DNA from: Marinifilum fragile JCM 15579
GTDB lineage: Bacteria > Bacteroidota > Bacteroidia > Bacteroidales > Marinifilaceae
Reading direction: 5' to 3'
Assembly: GCF_001310955.1 (NCBI RefSeq)
Contig: NZ_BAZX01000006.1
Coordinates: 94,656-158,655 of the forward strand
Length of the DNA: 64,000 nucleotides
A model generated the notes under the pieces. It was given only the letters and a program-made list of their open reading frames with translations. It did no database searches and was not told the DNA's origin. Position 1 is the first letter of the stretch; every line of letters begins with the position of its first letter. Made by a program: the position numbers and the translations under genes. Below are positions 41,633-51,867 of the stretch, one piece after another.

Positions 41633-43237
41633 ATGCGAAAAAAGAAAAAAATAGAAATATTAAAAGAGTCATTTGGAGAGTTGAAAAATGATCCATTCTA
41701 TTTTGATTCGATTAAAAGTTATTTTAAAAATAAGAGTAATACTGACTCGTTTCATATTTTATCTGATAAGACCTGTAATGATCTGGATTTTGAAGAGCTA
41801 TTCATGTTTCTGGATCGGACAAATTCGAAAGTTGGGCAACAGTATTTGTACAATAAATTAAGAACAATTCCTGCAAAATCGGAAGGCGTTGAGTTTAAAG
41901 AGAATTTGATTGAAAAGCTTTTGCAAGATGAAAAGCTTAGACTTAATACTCAGTTGCAACTTGATAAACTCAACAAGGAGGATGCCTATTATATTGCATC
42001 TTTATTTCAAGGAGAATATGAGAAGGCGCCCAAGTGGTTTTTTGTTATTCGTTTGTTGTCATTTACGAGTTTGTTATCCTTATTATTGCTTCCTATTAAT
42101 GCGAAAATGTTCTTTGTGTTTTTTGGAACTTTCATTGTCAACATAGGATTTCATTATTGGAACAAAAGGAATTTATACAAATATCTGGGTTCTATTCCGC
42201 AACTCTTAAAAATGAATGGTATTGCTGCTAACTTGTTTAAAGTAGCGGAATTCAAACCAATTAATCCTGATCTTAACAGTTCAATCCAAATTATAAAGCA
42301 GGTTCGAAACAGAATGTCCTTCTTTCGATTAGAAGCCAACCTGCAAAGTGAATTTGAAGCCATATTTTGGGGAATCCTCGAACTGTTTAAAATCGCTTTT
42401 CTTCTTGAACCATTGTTACTGTTTGGTATCTTAAAAAGATTAGATACCAAGAGAAAGGAAATTGAAAGTGTATACTGTTTTATCGGAGAAATAGATGCTC
42501 TGATTTCTATTGCCTCATTGCGTAAAGGATCAGATCTTTATTGTACACCTACAATTGACAAGTCTAAAATCAGAGCCGAAAAGGTTTATCATCCATTAAT
42601 ACCCAATTGCATTTCCAATACCATTGAGGTGAATGAGAAATCCATTTTATTGACAGGTTCAAATATGTCTGGCAAAACATCATTCATAAGAACCATTGGC
42701 TTGAATATGATTTGTGGACTGACCATTAACACTTGTTTTGCAGAATCGATGACTTTTCCGCGTTTGCGAATTTACTCTGCCATCAGAATCAATGATGACC
42801 TAATAAATGACAGGAGTTATTATTTTGAAGAAGTTTTGACCATTAAGGAGATGATTGACAATGCTTCTAATGGCAAAGTAAATTTGTTTTTGTTAGATGA
42901 AATTTTCAAAGGAACCAATACTGTTGAAAGAATATCAGCTGGAAAAGCTGTTCTTTCAGCTCTGGGTAAAAACAAGAATTTTGTATTTGTTTCTACTCAT
43001 GATATTGAACTTACAGATCTTTTGTCGGATGAATATGAATTGTATCACTTTAGTGAAGTTGTAAACGAGAATAAGGTAGACTTTGATTACAAGTTGAAAC
43101 CCGGAAAACTGAAGAATAGAAATGCAATTCGAATACTTGAGATTAATGAATACCCTGACGATGTTATAGATGAAGCAATTGCCATTTCAAAAAGTCTAGA
43201 TCAATTAACAATAGAAAATAAACATACGGTATCATGA
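41633..43237 (+). CDS. Membrane-anchored MutS-family ATPase
   Basis: A 534-residue protein whose C-terminal third is a MutS ATPase domain: Walker A GSNMSGKTSFIRTIG (about 341-355), YSAIRINDDLINDRSYYFEE, Walker B LFLLDEIFKGTN (about 418-429) and VFVSTHDIEL. Instead of mismatch-recognition and connector domains it has a hydrophobic region at about 135-178 (two helices, FVIRLLSFTSLLSLLLL and FFVFFGTFIVNIGFHYW). It is therefore not MutS1 or MutS2 but one of the uncharacterised MutS-related membrane proteins. Substrate and role are unknown. Its stop codon overlaps the start of the next small gene (ATGA). Confidence 0.85.
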   Translation: MRKKKKIEILKESFGELKNDPFYFDSIKSYFKNKSNTDSFHILSDKTCNDLDFEELFMFLDRTNSKVGQQYLYNKLRTIPAKSEGVEFKENLIEKLLQDEKLRLNTQLQLDKLNKEDAYYIASLFQGEYEKAPKWFFVIRLLSFTSLLSLLLLPINAKMFFVFFGTFIVNIGFHYWNKRNLYKYLGSIPQLLKMNGIAANLFKVAEFKPINPDLNSSIQIIKQVRNRMSFFRLEANLQSEFEAIFWGILELFKIAFLLEPLLLFGILKRLDTKRKEIESVYCFIGEIDALISIASLRKGSDLYCTPTIDKSKIRAEKVYHPLIPNCISNTIEVNEKSILLTGSNMSGKTSFIRTIGLNMICGLTINTCFAESMTFPRLRIYSAIRINDDLINDRSYYFEEVLTIKEMIDNASNGKVNLFLLDEIFKGTNTVERISAGKAVLSALGKNKNFVFVSTHDIELTDLLSDEYELYHFSEVVNENKVDFDYKLKPGKLKNRNAIRILEINEYPDDVIDEAIAISKSLDQLTIENKHTVS

Positions 43238-43425
43238 AAAACAAACTAATCATCTCACCCTTATTTATAGCATTGGGGATTTTGTCGAAACTATTAGTAA
43301 AAGAGGGATACATCCTCATTGAAGAGGAAATTATGAACTTTTTGGCAGGCTTCTTTTTAGGAATAGGAATTGGATTTTTGATAGAAAGCATATGGACCAG
43401 GTTTGGCAAGAAGAAAGAAGCATAA
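43234..43425 (+). CDS. Small membrane protein translationally coupled to the MutS-like gene
   Basis: A 63-residue protein with two hydrophobic segments (about 5-22, IISPLFIALGILSKLLV, and 36-52, LAGFFLGIGIGFLIESI) and a Lys-rich end. Its ATG overlaps the TGA of the MutS-like gene by four bases, implying coupled translation and probably a partner role in the membrane. I do not recognise the family. Confidence 0.7.
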   Translation: MKNKLIISPLFIALGILSKLLVKEGYILIEEEIMNFLAGFFLGIGIGFLIESIWTRFGKKKEA

Positions 43426-43433
43426 AATAAGAA

Positions 43434-43458
43434 CGAGGCAATTTCGTCTCGCTTTTTT
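43434..43458 (+). terminator. Intrinsic terminator of the MutS-like operon
   Basis: CGAGGC (43434-43439) pairs with GTCTCG (43446-43451), including one G-T pair, followed by C and six T residues. Confidence 0.75.
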
Positions 43459-43567
43459 ATGATTTGAATATTACTGTCAACTAAGCTATATTTGAAAGGA
43501 AAGCAATTGATTATCCCAAAAATTCCAAAACACCACACCACTAAATTGAACCTTAAACTAAATTGTC

Positions 43568-45136
43568 ATGTTTAAAACAAAACGATTAAGCTGCCTTCTG
43601 TTATTGGTATTTTGCCTTAGCAGTATCTTGGTTAAAGCCCAAGGATTAAGCTCATCTCAAATTGATTCCCTTGCCAATAAAACATTAGAATCCTTTCCAA
43701 TGGCTGGATTTGCCGTATCGGTGGTGCACAATGGGCAAGTAGTTCACGCCAAAGGTTATGGCCTAAGATCCATTGAAAGTAAACAAGCTGTGGATGAAAA
43801 TACTTTGTTTGCTATAGCTTCCAACAGCAAATCCTTTACGGCTGCTGCTTTGGCCATATTGGTTGATGAGGGGAAATTGTCATGGAAGGATAAGGTGGTG
43901 AAACACATTCCTGAGTTTACCATGTACAACTCCTATGTGCGAGATAATTTTACTGTGGAAGACTTGTTGTGCCACCGTAGCGGACTGGGATTGGGCGCGG
44001 GTGACTTGATGATTTTCCCTGATGGCAGCGATTTCACCATTGATGATATCCTGAATAGTTTTCAGCATCAAACACCAGTTTCGGACTTTCGTACCAAGTA
44101 CGATTACGACAATTTGTTGTACATCGTAGCGGGAGAAATCATCCATAGATTGAGTGGCATGAGCTGGGCAGAATTTGTAGAGGAGAAAATTATGAAACCA
44201 CTGCAAATGAATGCTTCTGCAGGATCGTTCAAGAGAATTAAGAACAAGGATAATGTAGCATTGCCACATTCATCGGAGTATGGTGAGTTGGAAATTGTGG
44301 ATGCCTACACCAATCCATTAATGGATGCTGCAGGTGGCATTTACGCTAGTGTGAGTGATTTGAATAAATGGTTGATGATGCATTTGAATGGCGGAAAGTA
44401 TGGCGAGGATGAACACTTGTTCTCGCAGCAGAATCAAAATAACATGTGGAGAGCTCACACCATGCTTCAGTTTTCGGCGAAAGGAAATGGCAAATACGAG
44501 AACCATTACAAAGCCTATGGTTTAGGTTGGGTGATCGAGGATTATAAAGGGTATACCATCATCAGTCATACCGGGGGATTGCCAGGCATGCTTTCTAAAA
44601 CCGTATTGATTCCTGAACTGAATGTGGGGATTGCGGTTTTAACCAACACCCTGCCTGGTGGGTATGCCTACTACATGATGCCGCAAGCCATTATCGATTC
44701 GTATATCGAAGCCAAACCAACCGACTGGAATGCCTTTGCAGCAGAGCGTCTTAAAGGAACGCAAAACAAGGTAGATTCAGTTGTGAATGCAGTTTGGAAT
44801 ACCGTTGATCTTGCAAATGAAATAGAGATAAATAAGGAAGACTACATTGGTTCGTATTGTGACAAGTGGTTTGGGAAAATGGAAGTGTACGAGAAGGATG
44901 GTGAATTGTGGATGCGCTCCTTGCGATCGCCAAAATTAACTGGTAAGATGCATTATTACAAGGCCAATAGCTTTGCGGTAAAATGGGCTTATCGCGATAT
45001 GAATTGCGATGCTTTTGCCATGTTTGCCCTGGATGAGGAAGGAAAGGCGCAAGCTCTTAAAATGAAAGGAATCTCTCCCAATATCGATTTCAGTTTCGAC
45101 TTTCAGGATTTGAATTTGAAGCGGGTAGAGGAGTAA
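43568..45136 (+). CDS. Secreted serine hydrolase, class C beta-lactamase-like
   Basis: A 522-residue protein with a signal peptide (about 1-25, CLLLLVFCLSSILVKAQ). The catalytic SxxK motif is S85-N-S-K88, the YxN motif Y180-D-N182 and the KTG-equivalent is HTGG near 336 (SHTGGLPGML). This layout is shared by class C beta-lactamases, D-aminopeptidases and esterases; true beta-lactamase activity is unlikely for this long form. A C-terminal DUF3471-like domain (about 400-520) follows, which is common in such peptidase or esterase relatives. Location is periplasmic. Confidence 0.88.
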   Translation: MFKTKRLSCLLLLVFCLSSILVKAQGLSSSQIDSLANKTLESFPMAGFAVSVVHNGQVVHAKGYGLRSIESKQAVDENTLFAIASNSKSFTAAALAILVDEGKLSWKDKVVKHIPEFTMYNSYVRDNFTVEDLLCHRSGLGLGAGDLMIFPDGSDFTIDDILNSFQHQTPVSDFRTKYDYDNLLYIVAGEIIHRLSGMSWAEFVEEKIMKPLQMNASAGSFKRIKNKDNVALPHSSEYGELEIVDAYTNPLMDAAGGIYASVSDLNKWLMMHLNGGKYGEDEHLFSQQNQNNMWRAHTMLQFSAKGNGKYENHYKAYGLGWVIEDYKGYTIISHTGGLPGMLSKTVLIPELNVGIAVLTNTLPGGYAYYMMPQAIIDSYIEAKPTDWNAFAAERLKGTQNKVDSVVNAVWNTVDLANEIEINKEDYIGSYCDKWFGKMEVYEKDGELWMRSLRSPKLTGKMHYYKANSFAVKWAYRDMNCDAFAMFALDEEGKAQALKMKGISPNIDFSFDFQDLNLKRVEE

Positions 45137-45159
45137 AGGATAAAGGATAAAGGATAAAG
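45134..45159 (+). repeat. TAAAGGA microsatellite
   Basis: Three exact copies of TAAAGGA and a partial fourth begin at the stop codon of the serine hydrolase gene. Slippage here could alter the 3' end but not the protein, since the first repeat supplies the stop. Confidence 0.85.
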
Positions 45160-45272
45160 TTGCAGTCATCCCGAGGAAACGAGGGATCTCTTTACAATAT
45201 TAAAAGGCCTAGAGCCAAGGAAAAAGGGACAAGTAACAAGGTAGGAAAAGCTTCCACCAATCAGCATTTATT

Positions 45273-45310
45273 TGCAGCAGCCAAAGTCCCCCTTTTAGGG
45301 GGGTAAGCCT
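45273..45310 (+). repeat. C/G-rich hairpin repeat, copy 1 (before the GNAT gene)
   Basis: GCAGCAGCCAAAGT is followed by CCCCC TTTTA GGGGGG (45288-45303) and TAAGCC. A second copy occurs at 48294-48350, after katG, so the pair frames the GNAT and katG genes as direct repeats. Each copy folds as a G/C hairpin. Ahead of it (45164-45192) is a CCCGAGGAAACGAGGGAT-type inverted repeat. Confidence 0.7.
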
Positions 45311-45323
45311 AAACTAAGCCAAT

Positions 45324-45770
45324 ATGATTGACTATATAGACATTGAACCACAAGAAATCTCTTTGATTAAAGAAGTTTGGATATGCAATAAAGAATTTCA
45401 TGAAGAGATTGATGAGAACTTTACCTCTCAGTATGCAAGTTTGGATTTTGAGACACGAATGAATGCCATTGTTGAGAGTGGAAAGAACTTGAAAATAAGC
45501 ATTGCAAAAAAGAACAATCGCATTTGCGCATATTGTATCTCGAGTATTGAAAATTGCAAGGGAGAAATAGAATCTCTGCATGTGTTGGAAAGTGAAAGAG
45601 GAAATGGAATCGGAAAAAAACTAACCCAGATGCACTTGGAGTGGCTAAAATCAAAGAAGTGTAAAGAAATAGGCTTGTATGTTGCTTCGTGCAACGAGAA
45701 TACAATTGCCTTTTACAAAGAACTTGGTTTGTTACCCAACCTTACCTACATGCAATTAAAGGATTGCTGA
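45324..45770 (+). CDS. GNAT-family N-acetyltransferase
   Basis: A 148-residue acetyl-CoA-dependent acetyltransferase. The core is visible from about residue 75: IESLHVLESERGNGIGKKLTQMHLEWL (acetyl-CoA binding Q/R-x-x-G-x-G/A, here RGNGIG) and then CKEIGLYVASCNENTIAFYKELGL, the usual motif B strand and helix. The N-terminal part is acidic and may contact the substrate. The substrate is unknown. It follows the repeat at 45273-45310 and is followed by a palindrome and terminator. Confidence 0.88.
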   Translation: MIDYIDIEPQEISLIKEVWICNKEFHEEIDENFTSQYASLDFETRMNAIVESGKNLKISIAKKNNRICAYCISSIENCKGEIESLHVLESERGNGIGKKLTQMHLEWLKSKKCKEIGLYVASCNENTIAFYKELGLLPNLTYMQLKDC

Positions 45771-45782
45771 TGAACCTTATTG

Positions 45783-45813
45783 ACATGTCTGGCATCTTCG
45801 AGATGCTACATGT
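45783..45813. repeat. ACATGTC palindromic element, copy 1
   Basis: ACATGTCTGGCATCT, TCG, AGATGCTACATGT: an imperfect palindrome of 31 bases just after the GNAT gene. Related copies are at 45902-45932 and 48385-48417. Confidence 0.75.
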
Positions 45814-45827
45814 TCGTGAAAATATAG

Positions 45828-45853
45828 AGCCGCATAATGTTGCGGCTTTTTTT
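45828..45853 (+). terminator. Intrinsic terminator of the GNAT gene
   Basis: AGCCGCA (45828-45834) pairs with TGCGGCT (45841-45847) and continues into T residues to 45853. The same AGAGCCGCA/TGCGGCT hairpin recurs at 48427-48450 after katG, each time behind a palindrome copy. Confidence 0.9.
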
Positions 45854-45901
45854 ATTATTGAATGATTGGCTTACTTTCAATGGAATTGTAAACTGCATTT
45901 G

Positions 45902-45932
45902 CATGTCAAGCATCTCGAAGATGCTTGACATG
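45902..45932. repeat. ACATGTC palindromic element, copy 2 (perfect arms)
   Basis: CATGTCAAGCATCT and AGATGCTTGACATG are perfect 14-base arms around CGA. It lies about 150 bases before katG and could be a cruciform or a binding site. Confidence 0.8.
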
Positions 45933-46072
45933 TTTGTGACATAAGAAAACAATATGCGCTTAATGGTGTTTTGATTTAAAGCGGTAAATATCTGTAAATT
46001 AAAAAGTGAGAAGGTTTTGATCAAGCTTACTTCTTTCGTAAATTATAGATTCGAAAAATCACTTTAAAATAA

Positions 46073-48277
<2,205 letters not shown>

Positions 48278-48293
48278 AAGGAGCGTTCAGCAA

Positions 48294-48350
48294 TTATGCA
48301 GCGGCCAAAGTCCCCCCTTTCAGGGGGGATTTAAGGAGGTGTTAAGCCAA
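48294..48350 (+). repeat. C/G-rich hairpin repeat, copy 2 (after katG)
   Basis: GCAGCGGCCAAAGT followed by CCCCCC TTTCA GGGGGG (48312-48328) and ending in TTAAGCC. It matches copy 1 at 45273-45310 in sequence order and orientation, with an extra insert before TTAAGCC. Confidence 0.7.
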
Positions 48351-48384
48351 GCATCAACGAACTTGAAAATAATAAAATGCATGC

Positions 48385-48417
48385 ACATGTCTGGTTTCTT
48401 TAAGATGCTTGGCATGT
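48385..48417. repeat. ACATGTC palindromic element, copy 3
   Basis: ACATGTCTGGTTTCT ... AAGATGCTTGGCATGT, a degenerate palindrome like those at 45783 and 45902. It precedes an AGAGCCGCAA hairpin exactly as copy 1 does. Confidence 0.65.
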
Positions 48418-48426
48418 TAAAAGTAA

Positions 48427-48450
48427 AGAGCCGCAACATTTTGCGGCTCT
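48427..48450. terminator. Hairpin between katG and the convergent coiled-coil gene
   Basis: AGAGCCGCAA (48427-48436) pairs perfectly with TTGCGGCTCT (48441-48450) across CATT. T-runs on either side are weak. It stands between two convergent genes, so bidirectional termination is likely. Confidence 0.65.
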
Positions 48451-48499
48451 AATTGTAATAGAAATAAAATGAAGACTTATTCCAAACATATAATTCTAT

Positions 48500-49243
48500 T
48501 TATTCCTGTTCTTCAGTAACAGGCTCTTCAGCTGTATTTCTGGTTGATCTTGCACGGGCTTTGGTATTCACATCATCAATGTACGTAGCAATAATCTTGT
48601 AAGTGCCAGCATAAGTATCAGGTTTTGCCTTTGCCATTATACTTAAATAAGGTACAAGCTCTTCGTTAATGGTTTCGCGAACCTTTTTTTGTTGAAGCGA
48701 TGCAGCAATGCTTGCCTCTTTGTCCGACTTGGCTTCTTTGCTTTTGCGATAGGTTTCCAACAAATTGGCATTCGATTCCTTTGCCAAATCTAAAGCCTCT
48801 TTTGCACCTATTAACAAATCAATTAAAGCTTTGTTTTCAGGTTTATCGAGTTCAACAAATAAGGAATTGGCCGAGGCAATTTGTTCCTCATAACCCAAAC
48901 GGTACATCTGTAAGTCATTGGCAGCAATATGTTTCCAAACTATTTTTGCGGCAACTGCTTTTGATTCTTCACGCATGTACTTGTTCGATTCAACAAAGTT
49001 TTTAAAACAGATGATGTCCCTATCGAAAATGGCATCTCGTTCCGATAACTCCTCTGTATAATCACCACTTCGGATCAAACCTAGAGAATTTTGCAGAACC
49101 TCTTTGTCTTTTCGCAACTTCGCTATAATCTCAGTAAAGTATACATCAGCACTCCAGTCGGTTTTGTCAATTTCGAATAGAATGTTTTCGGCCATGTTAT
49201 CCACTTGTTTTGCCGAATAAGAACTTAAAATTTTTTCTTCCAT
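48500..49243 (-). CDS. Helical protein of unknown function, possibly DUF6261
   Basis: A 247-residue, almost wholly helical protein with no signal peptide or membrane segment. Heptad-like stretches occur throughout (AEIIAKL-type segments, ALDLAKESNANLLETYRKSKEAK), and the C-terminus is acidic and low-complexity (TAEEPVTEEQE). It resembles the Bacteroidota DUF6261 group, but this is a weak assignment. I chose the ATG at 49243 (MEEKILSSYS) as the first Met of the regular helical part; the frame is open 23 codons further up. Transcribed alone. Confidence 0.6.
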   Translation of the reverse strand: MEEKILSSYSAKQVDNMAENILFEIDKTDWSADVYFTEIIAKLRKDKEVLQNSLGLIRSGDYTEELSERDAIFDRDIICFKNFVESNKYMREESKAVAAKIVWKHIAANDLQMYRLGYEEQIASANSLFVELDKPENKALIDLLIGAKEALDLAKESNANLLETYRKSKEAKSDKEASIAASLQQKKVRETINEELVPYLSIMAKAKPDTYAGTYKIIATYIDDVNTKARARSTRNTAEEPVTEEQE

Positions 49244-49500
49244 TGTTTTGTGATTTGGTTTATTGTTTATTACGATGTTGAATTTAGAAAAATGTTTGTG
49301 AAGTATATGCAAGAAAAATGTTAAAAATTTATATTAATAAACTAAAATCGATATTTCTTGATGCTTTTGTACTTAAATATTAATTTAGTTGGTTTTATTT
49401 GTTGAAAAACAAAATAGTATGATTTTATGGTGTAACAATAATATTTGCACGAATGTAAATCAATTAAAGCGAGTAACGGCAGGGGTTTTCAGTGGACGGA

Positions 49501-49828
49501 CTCCCGATATTTTATAAGTAGAAGCTGGTTTTGCAAATATGCTCAAGATGATATGTAAAGTTTAATTCGAGTCAAAAAAGATCTCACGACGATTTGTAAA
49601 CCTGAATTTGAGACAAAAAAGAGCTCTCGACAAAATGTAAAAGCAGTTTTGGCGTAAAAAAATGCTCTCGAAGAAATGTAAAGCCAAATTTGCCACAAAA
49701 AAGAACTCTCGACGACCTGTAAAGCAGAATTTGAGACAAAAATGAGCTCTCGATGATTTGTAAAGCCAGTTTTGGCACAAAAATGAACTCTCGACAATAT
49801 GTAATGCAGTATGAAAATCGAAAAAAGA
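49501..49828. repeat. 41-bp tandem repeat array B
   Basis: Eight units start every 41 bases from 49501 (49501, 49542, 49583, 49624, 49665, 49706, 49747, 49788). The best units read CTCTCGACGA, then a variable TTTGTAAAGC...GGC core, and end in ACAAAAATGA-like sequence. Anchor and period are the same as in array A 31 kb away, though the cores differ. Several units can fold through GCCA/TGGC. Three minus-strand frames stay open across it only because the unit has few stops. Bases 49244-49500 before and 49829-50075 after it show no gene; the latter holds a CGTAGTG/CACTACG inverted repeat near 49985-50027. Confidence 0.9.
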
Positions 49829-50075
49829 ACGATTACTTGCTGTAGTAGTAAGATTAAAAGAGGAATTTATCTTTTATTTCGTTAAGCTATTAATGCCTGT
49901 AAATTAACCATAGGAATTCTTTGTTGAGGGATTATTGTTTTGTATTTTCATTGGCGGAAAACAAATTAGTGCATTTTAAAATACGTAGTGGCTTGATAGT
50001 GAATTGCCTTGAAATCCTGCACTACGCATATTCGAGCCTTTGTAGGACATATATAAACAAACTAATCATTAGAAA

Positions 50076-50786
50076 ATGAAAAATATGCATTGGATGTCAA
50101 TATTAGGATTAATTCTCTTTTTAGCAGGTACATTATTTTCATTTTTGGGAACAAATGAAAGCGATAAAATGACTACAAAATCACTTTCAGATGACATTAA
50201 GAAAAAAAATGATAAAATTGATAGCTTGATTAGTAAAATTGAGGAAAAGGATCAAGAAATAAATAACCTTAAACAATGGAACAATAAAATTTCTGTAAAA
50301 TTATTAGAACAAATTAAAGATAGAATCAATCCTCTTTTCAATACAATAATAAAATGTTCCAAGCTTGAAAAAATAGATTTAGATAATGTTGACAATAAAT
50401 TGATGAGAAATTATTGTACAAATTGCAATATTAATAGTGTGACTGGAACTAAAAAAATCTTAAGCTATTCCCCACTAAAACTTGGAGATATTACGGTTAG
50501 AGAATCAATATTAAATGACTGGAAAATTCTTGCCGAAAAGTTAGATGAAATAAATTATGCAACCACATACATTCATCCGCAAGCGTATGAATTATCATTT
50601 AGAATTCGGAAATGCACATTAGCTTTAACTATAGGTCAATTAGGAGTCCCAATAAAGAACACAACATTAGAAGCATGGAGTAATGATTTTTATGAGCTTC
50701 TTATGTTATATCGAGAATTGAAAACAACCATTGAAACACTTCAAAGTGAAGATATGAAAATTGAAAGTGCCCTATACAAAAGCTAA
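50076..50786 (+). CDS. Membrane-anchored coiled-coil protein of unknown function
   Basis: A 236-residue protein with one N-terminal transmembrane segment (about 7-24, MSILGLILFLAGTLFSFLG) and then a clear coiled coil (about 35-75, DDIKKKNDKIDSLISKIEEK). The remaining part is helical with a Cys pair (NYCTNCNINS). AT-rich and accessory in look. No named domain recognised. It is the first gene of an array of short genes with repeated spacers. Confidence 0.65.
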   Translation: MKNMHWMSILGLILFLAGTLFSFLGTNESDKMTTKSLSDDIKKKNDKIDSLISKIEEKDQEINNLKQWNNKISVKLLEQIKDRINPLFNTIIKCSKLEKIDLDNVDNKLMRNYCTNCNINSVTGTKKILSYSPLKLGDITVRESILNDWKILAEKLDEINYATTYIHPQAYELSFRIRKCTLALTIGQLGVPIKNTTLEAWSNDFYELLMLYRELKTTIETLQSEDMKIESALYKS

Positions 50787-50815
50787 AACTTAGGGTGGTG
50801 ATACCCAACAAGAGA

Positions 50816-50905
50816 ATCTAACAAAAATAATAAAGATAATGAGGTTTTGATAAAGCGGAGGTTTTATATCGCCTTCAAAATTTAACAAAACCGTTAGCGT
50901 GCATA
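50816..50905 (+). repeat. Type-1 spacer element, copy 1
   Basis: Starts with ATCTAACAAAA (50816-50826) and ends with TATATCG...TCAAA...ACCGTTAGCGTGC (50866-50901). CTAAC and GTTAG at its two ends are complementary. It shares order and sequence with the element at 51693-51827. Confidence 0.55.
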
Positions 50906-50909
50906 CTCA

Positions 50910-51680
50910 ATGAAGGCAAAACAATACATATTTATTTTATTCTTCTTGTTGTTAAATAGTAAAAGTGTTTTTGGAACTATTCAGATTCCTGACTATTTAA
51001 TTTATAAGGGTGATACTCTGCAAATTCAATCAAGTCCATTAGAGGAATATTTTGAAAATCATATTCGACCTGAAAGTGTATTTGAAGAACTTGGAATACA
51101 TTCAACAGCTTGTGGAAGAGGCTATATTGCTTATTGGGAACTTAGAAATGACAGCTTATTTTTAAATAGGTTGGAAGGTGATACTATCGATATCAAATTG
51201 TCATTAATATTTACAGACAGAGAGGTTGGAAAAGAAGTATTCGCAGACTGGTATAATCAATCCGCTTTTAATCAATATGGAAAAAACTTGTTTGGTTATA
51301 TTTCTTTTTTTGAATATGAAAGAGAATTCGTTTTTAGACAAGGCATACTATCTCAAATTAAAACGTATGATAATACAAGATCAAGAAAATCAGAGTTTAC
51401 AAAGAATCCCAAATTATTGAAAGAACATATTGCAAAAAATATTGATTATTCAAATATTGCTCACCCCCAAAAAAAAACCAAGGTTTTCGTTCAGATTATA
51501 AAAGTTAATGAAATAGGTAAAATTGACAGTGTGAGTATTTTAAGAGGATCTGACTCGCAAAGAAATAAAGAAGCATTACGAGTTGTCAAAAGTATTCCTG
51601 ATTGGGACGTTTTATACAGACGAGGGAAAATATTTAATATGAGGTGGACCATTCCTGTAATTTTTGGGAATAATGAATAG
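50910..51680 (+). CDS. Secreted protein with TonB-like C-terminal domain
   Basis: A 256-residue protein with a signal peptide (about 1-22, YIFILFFLLLNSKSVFG). The C-terminal 75 residues match the TonB C-terminal fold used in Bacteroidota energy-transducer-like proteins: VFVQIIKVNEIGKIDSVSILRG, then NKEALRVVKSIPDW and MRWTIPVIF. There is no transmembrane anchor or proline-rich linker, so it is not a working energy transducer; these stand-alone domains are of unknown use. The gene is flanked by type-1 spacer elements whose facing ends are GTTAGCG (50893-50899) and CGCTAAC (51693-51699). Confidence 0.75.
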   Translation: MKAKQYIFILFFLLLNSKSVFGTIQIPDYLIYKGDTLQIQSSPLEEYFENHIRPESVFEELGIHSTACGRGYIAYWELRNDSLFLNRLEGDTIDIKLSLIFTDREVGKEVFADWYNQSAFNQYGKNLFGYISFFEYEREFVFRQGILSQIKTYDNTRSRKSEFTKNPKLLKEHIAKNIDYSNIAHPQKKTKVFVQIIKVNEIGKIDSVSILRGSDSQRNKEALRVVKSIPDWDVLYRRGKIFNMRWTIPVIFGNNE

Positions 51681-51692
51681 AAGCTTACAACG

Positions 51693-51827
51693 CGCTAACA
51701 AAAGCTAAGGTTCAAGGGGGGGTAACGCTCAAATTGATAATTTCAAAAACAATTAACGAAAGAAGTGTTTAATAAGGTGGTGGATGTATATCGTGCTCAA
51801 ATTTTAGCAAGACCGCTGGCAGTAATG
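51693..51827 (+). repeat. Type-1 spacer element, copy 2
   Basis: Starts with CGCTAACAAAAG (51693-51704) and ends with GGTGGATGTATATCG, TCAAATTTTAGCAAGACCGCTGGC (in two parts, 51780-51820). By eye about two thirds of its last 50 bases match copy 1. Confidence 0.55.
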
Positions 51828-51867
51828 AAAAGAGACAGAAACAACTATAAAAGATCAAAAACACTAT

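Noticed and set aside
49543..49797. Three minus-strand open frames of 64-84 codons in different frames
   Set aside because: All three frames are open because the 41-bp unit has few stop codons; a real gene would not be open in all three. They translate array B.
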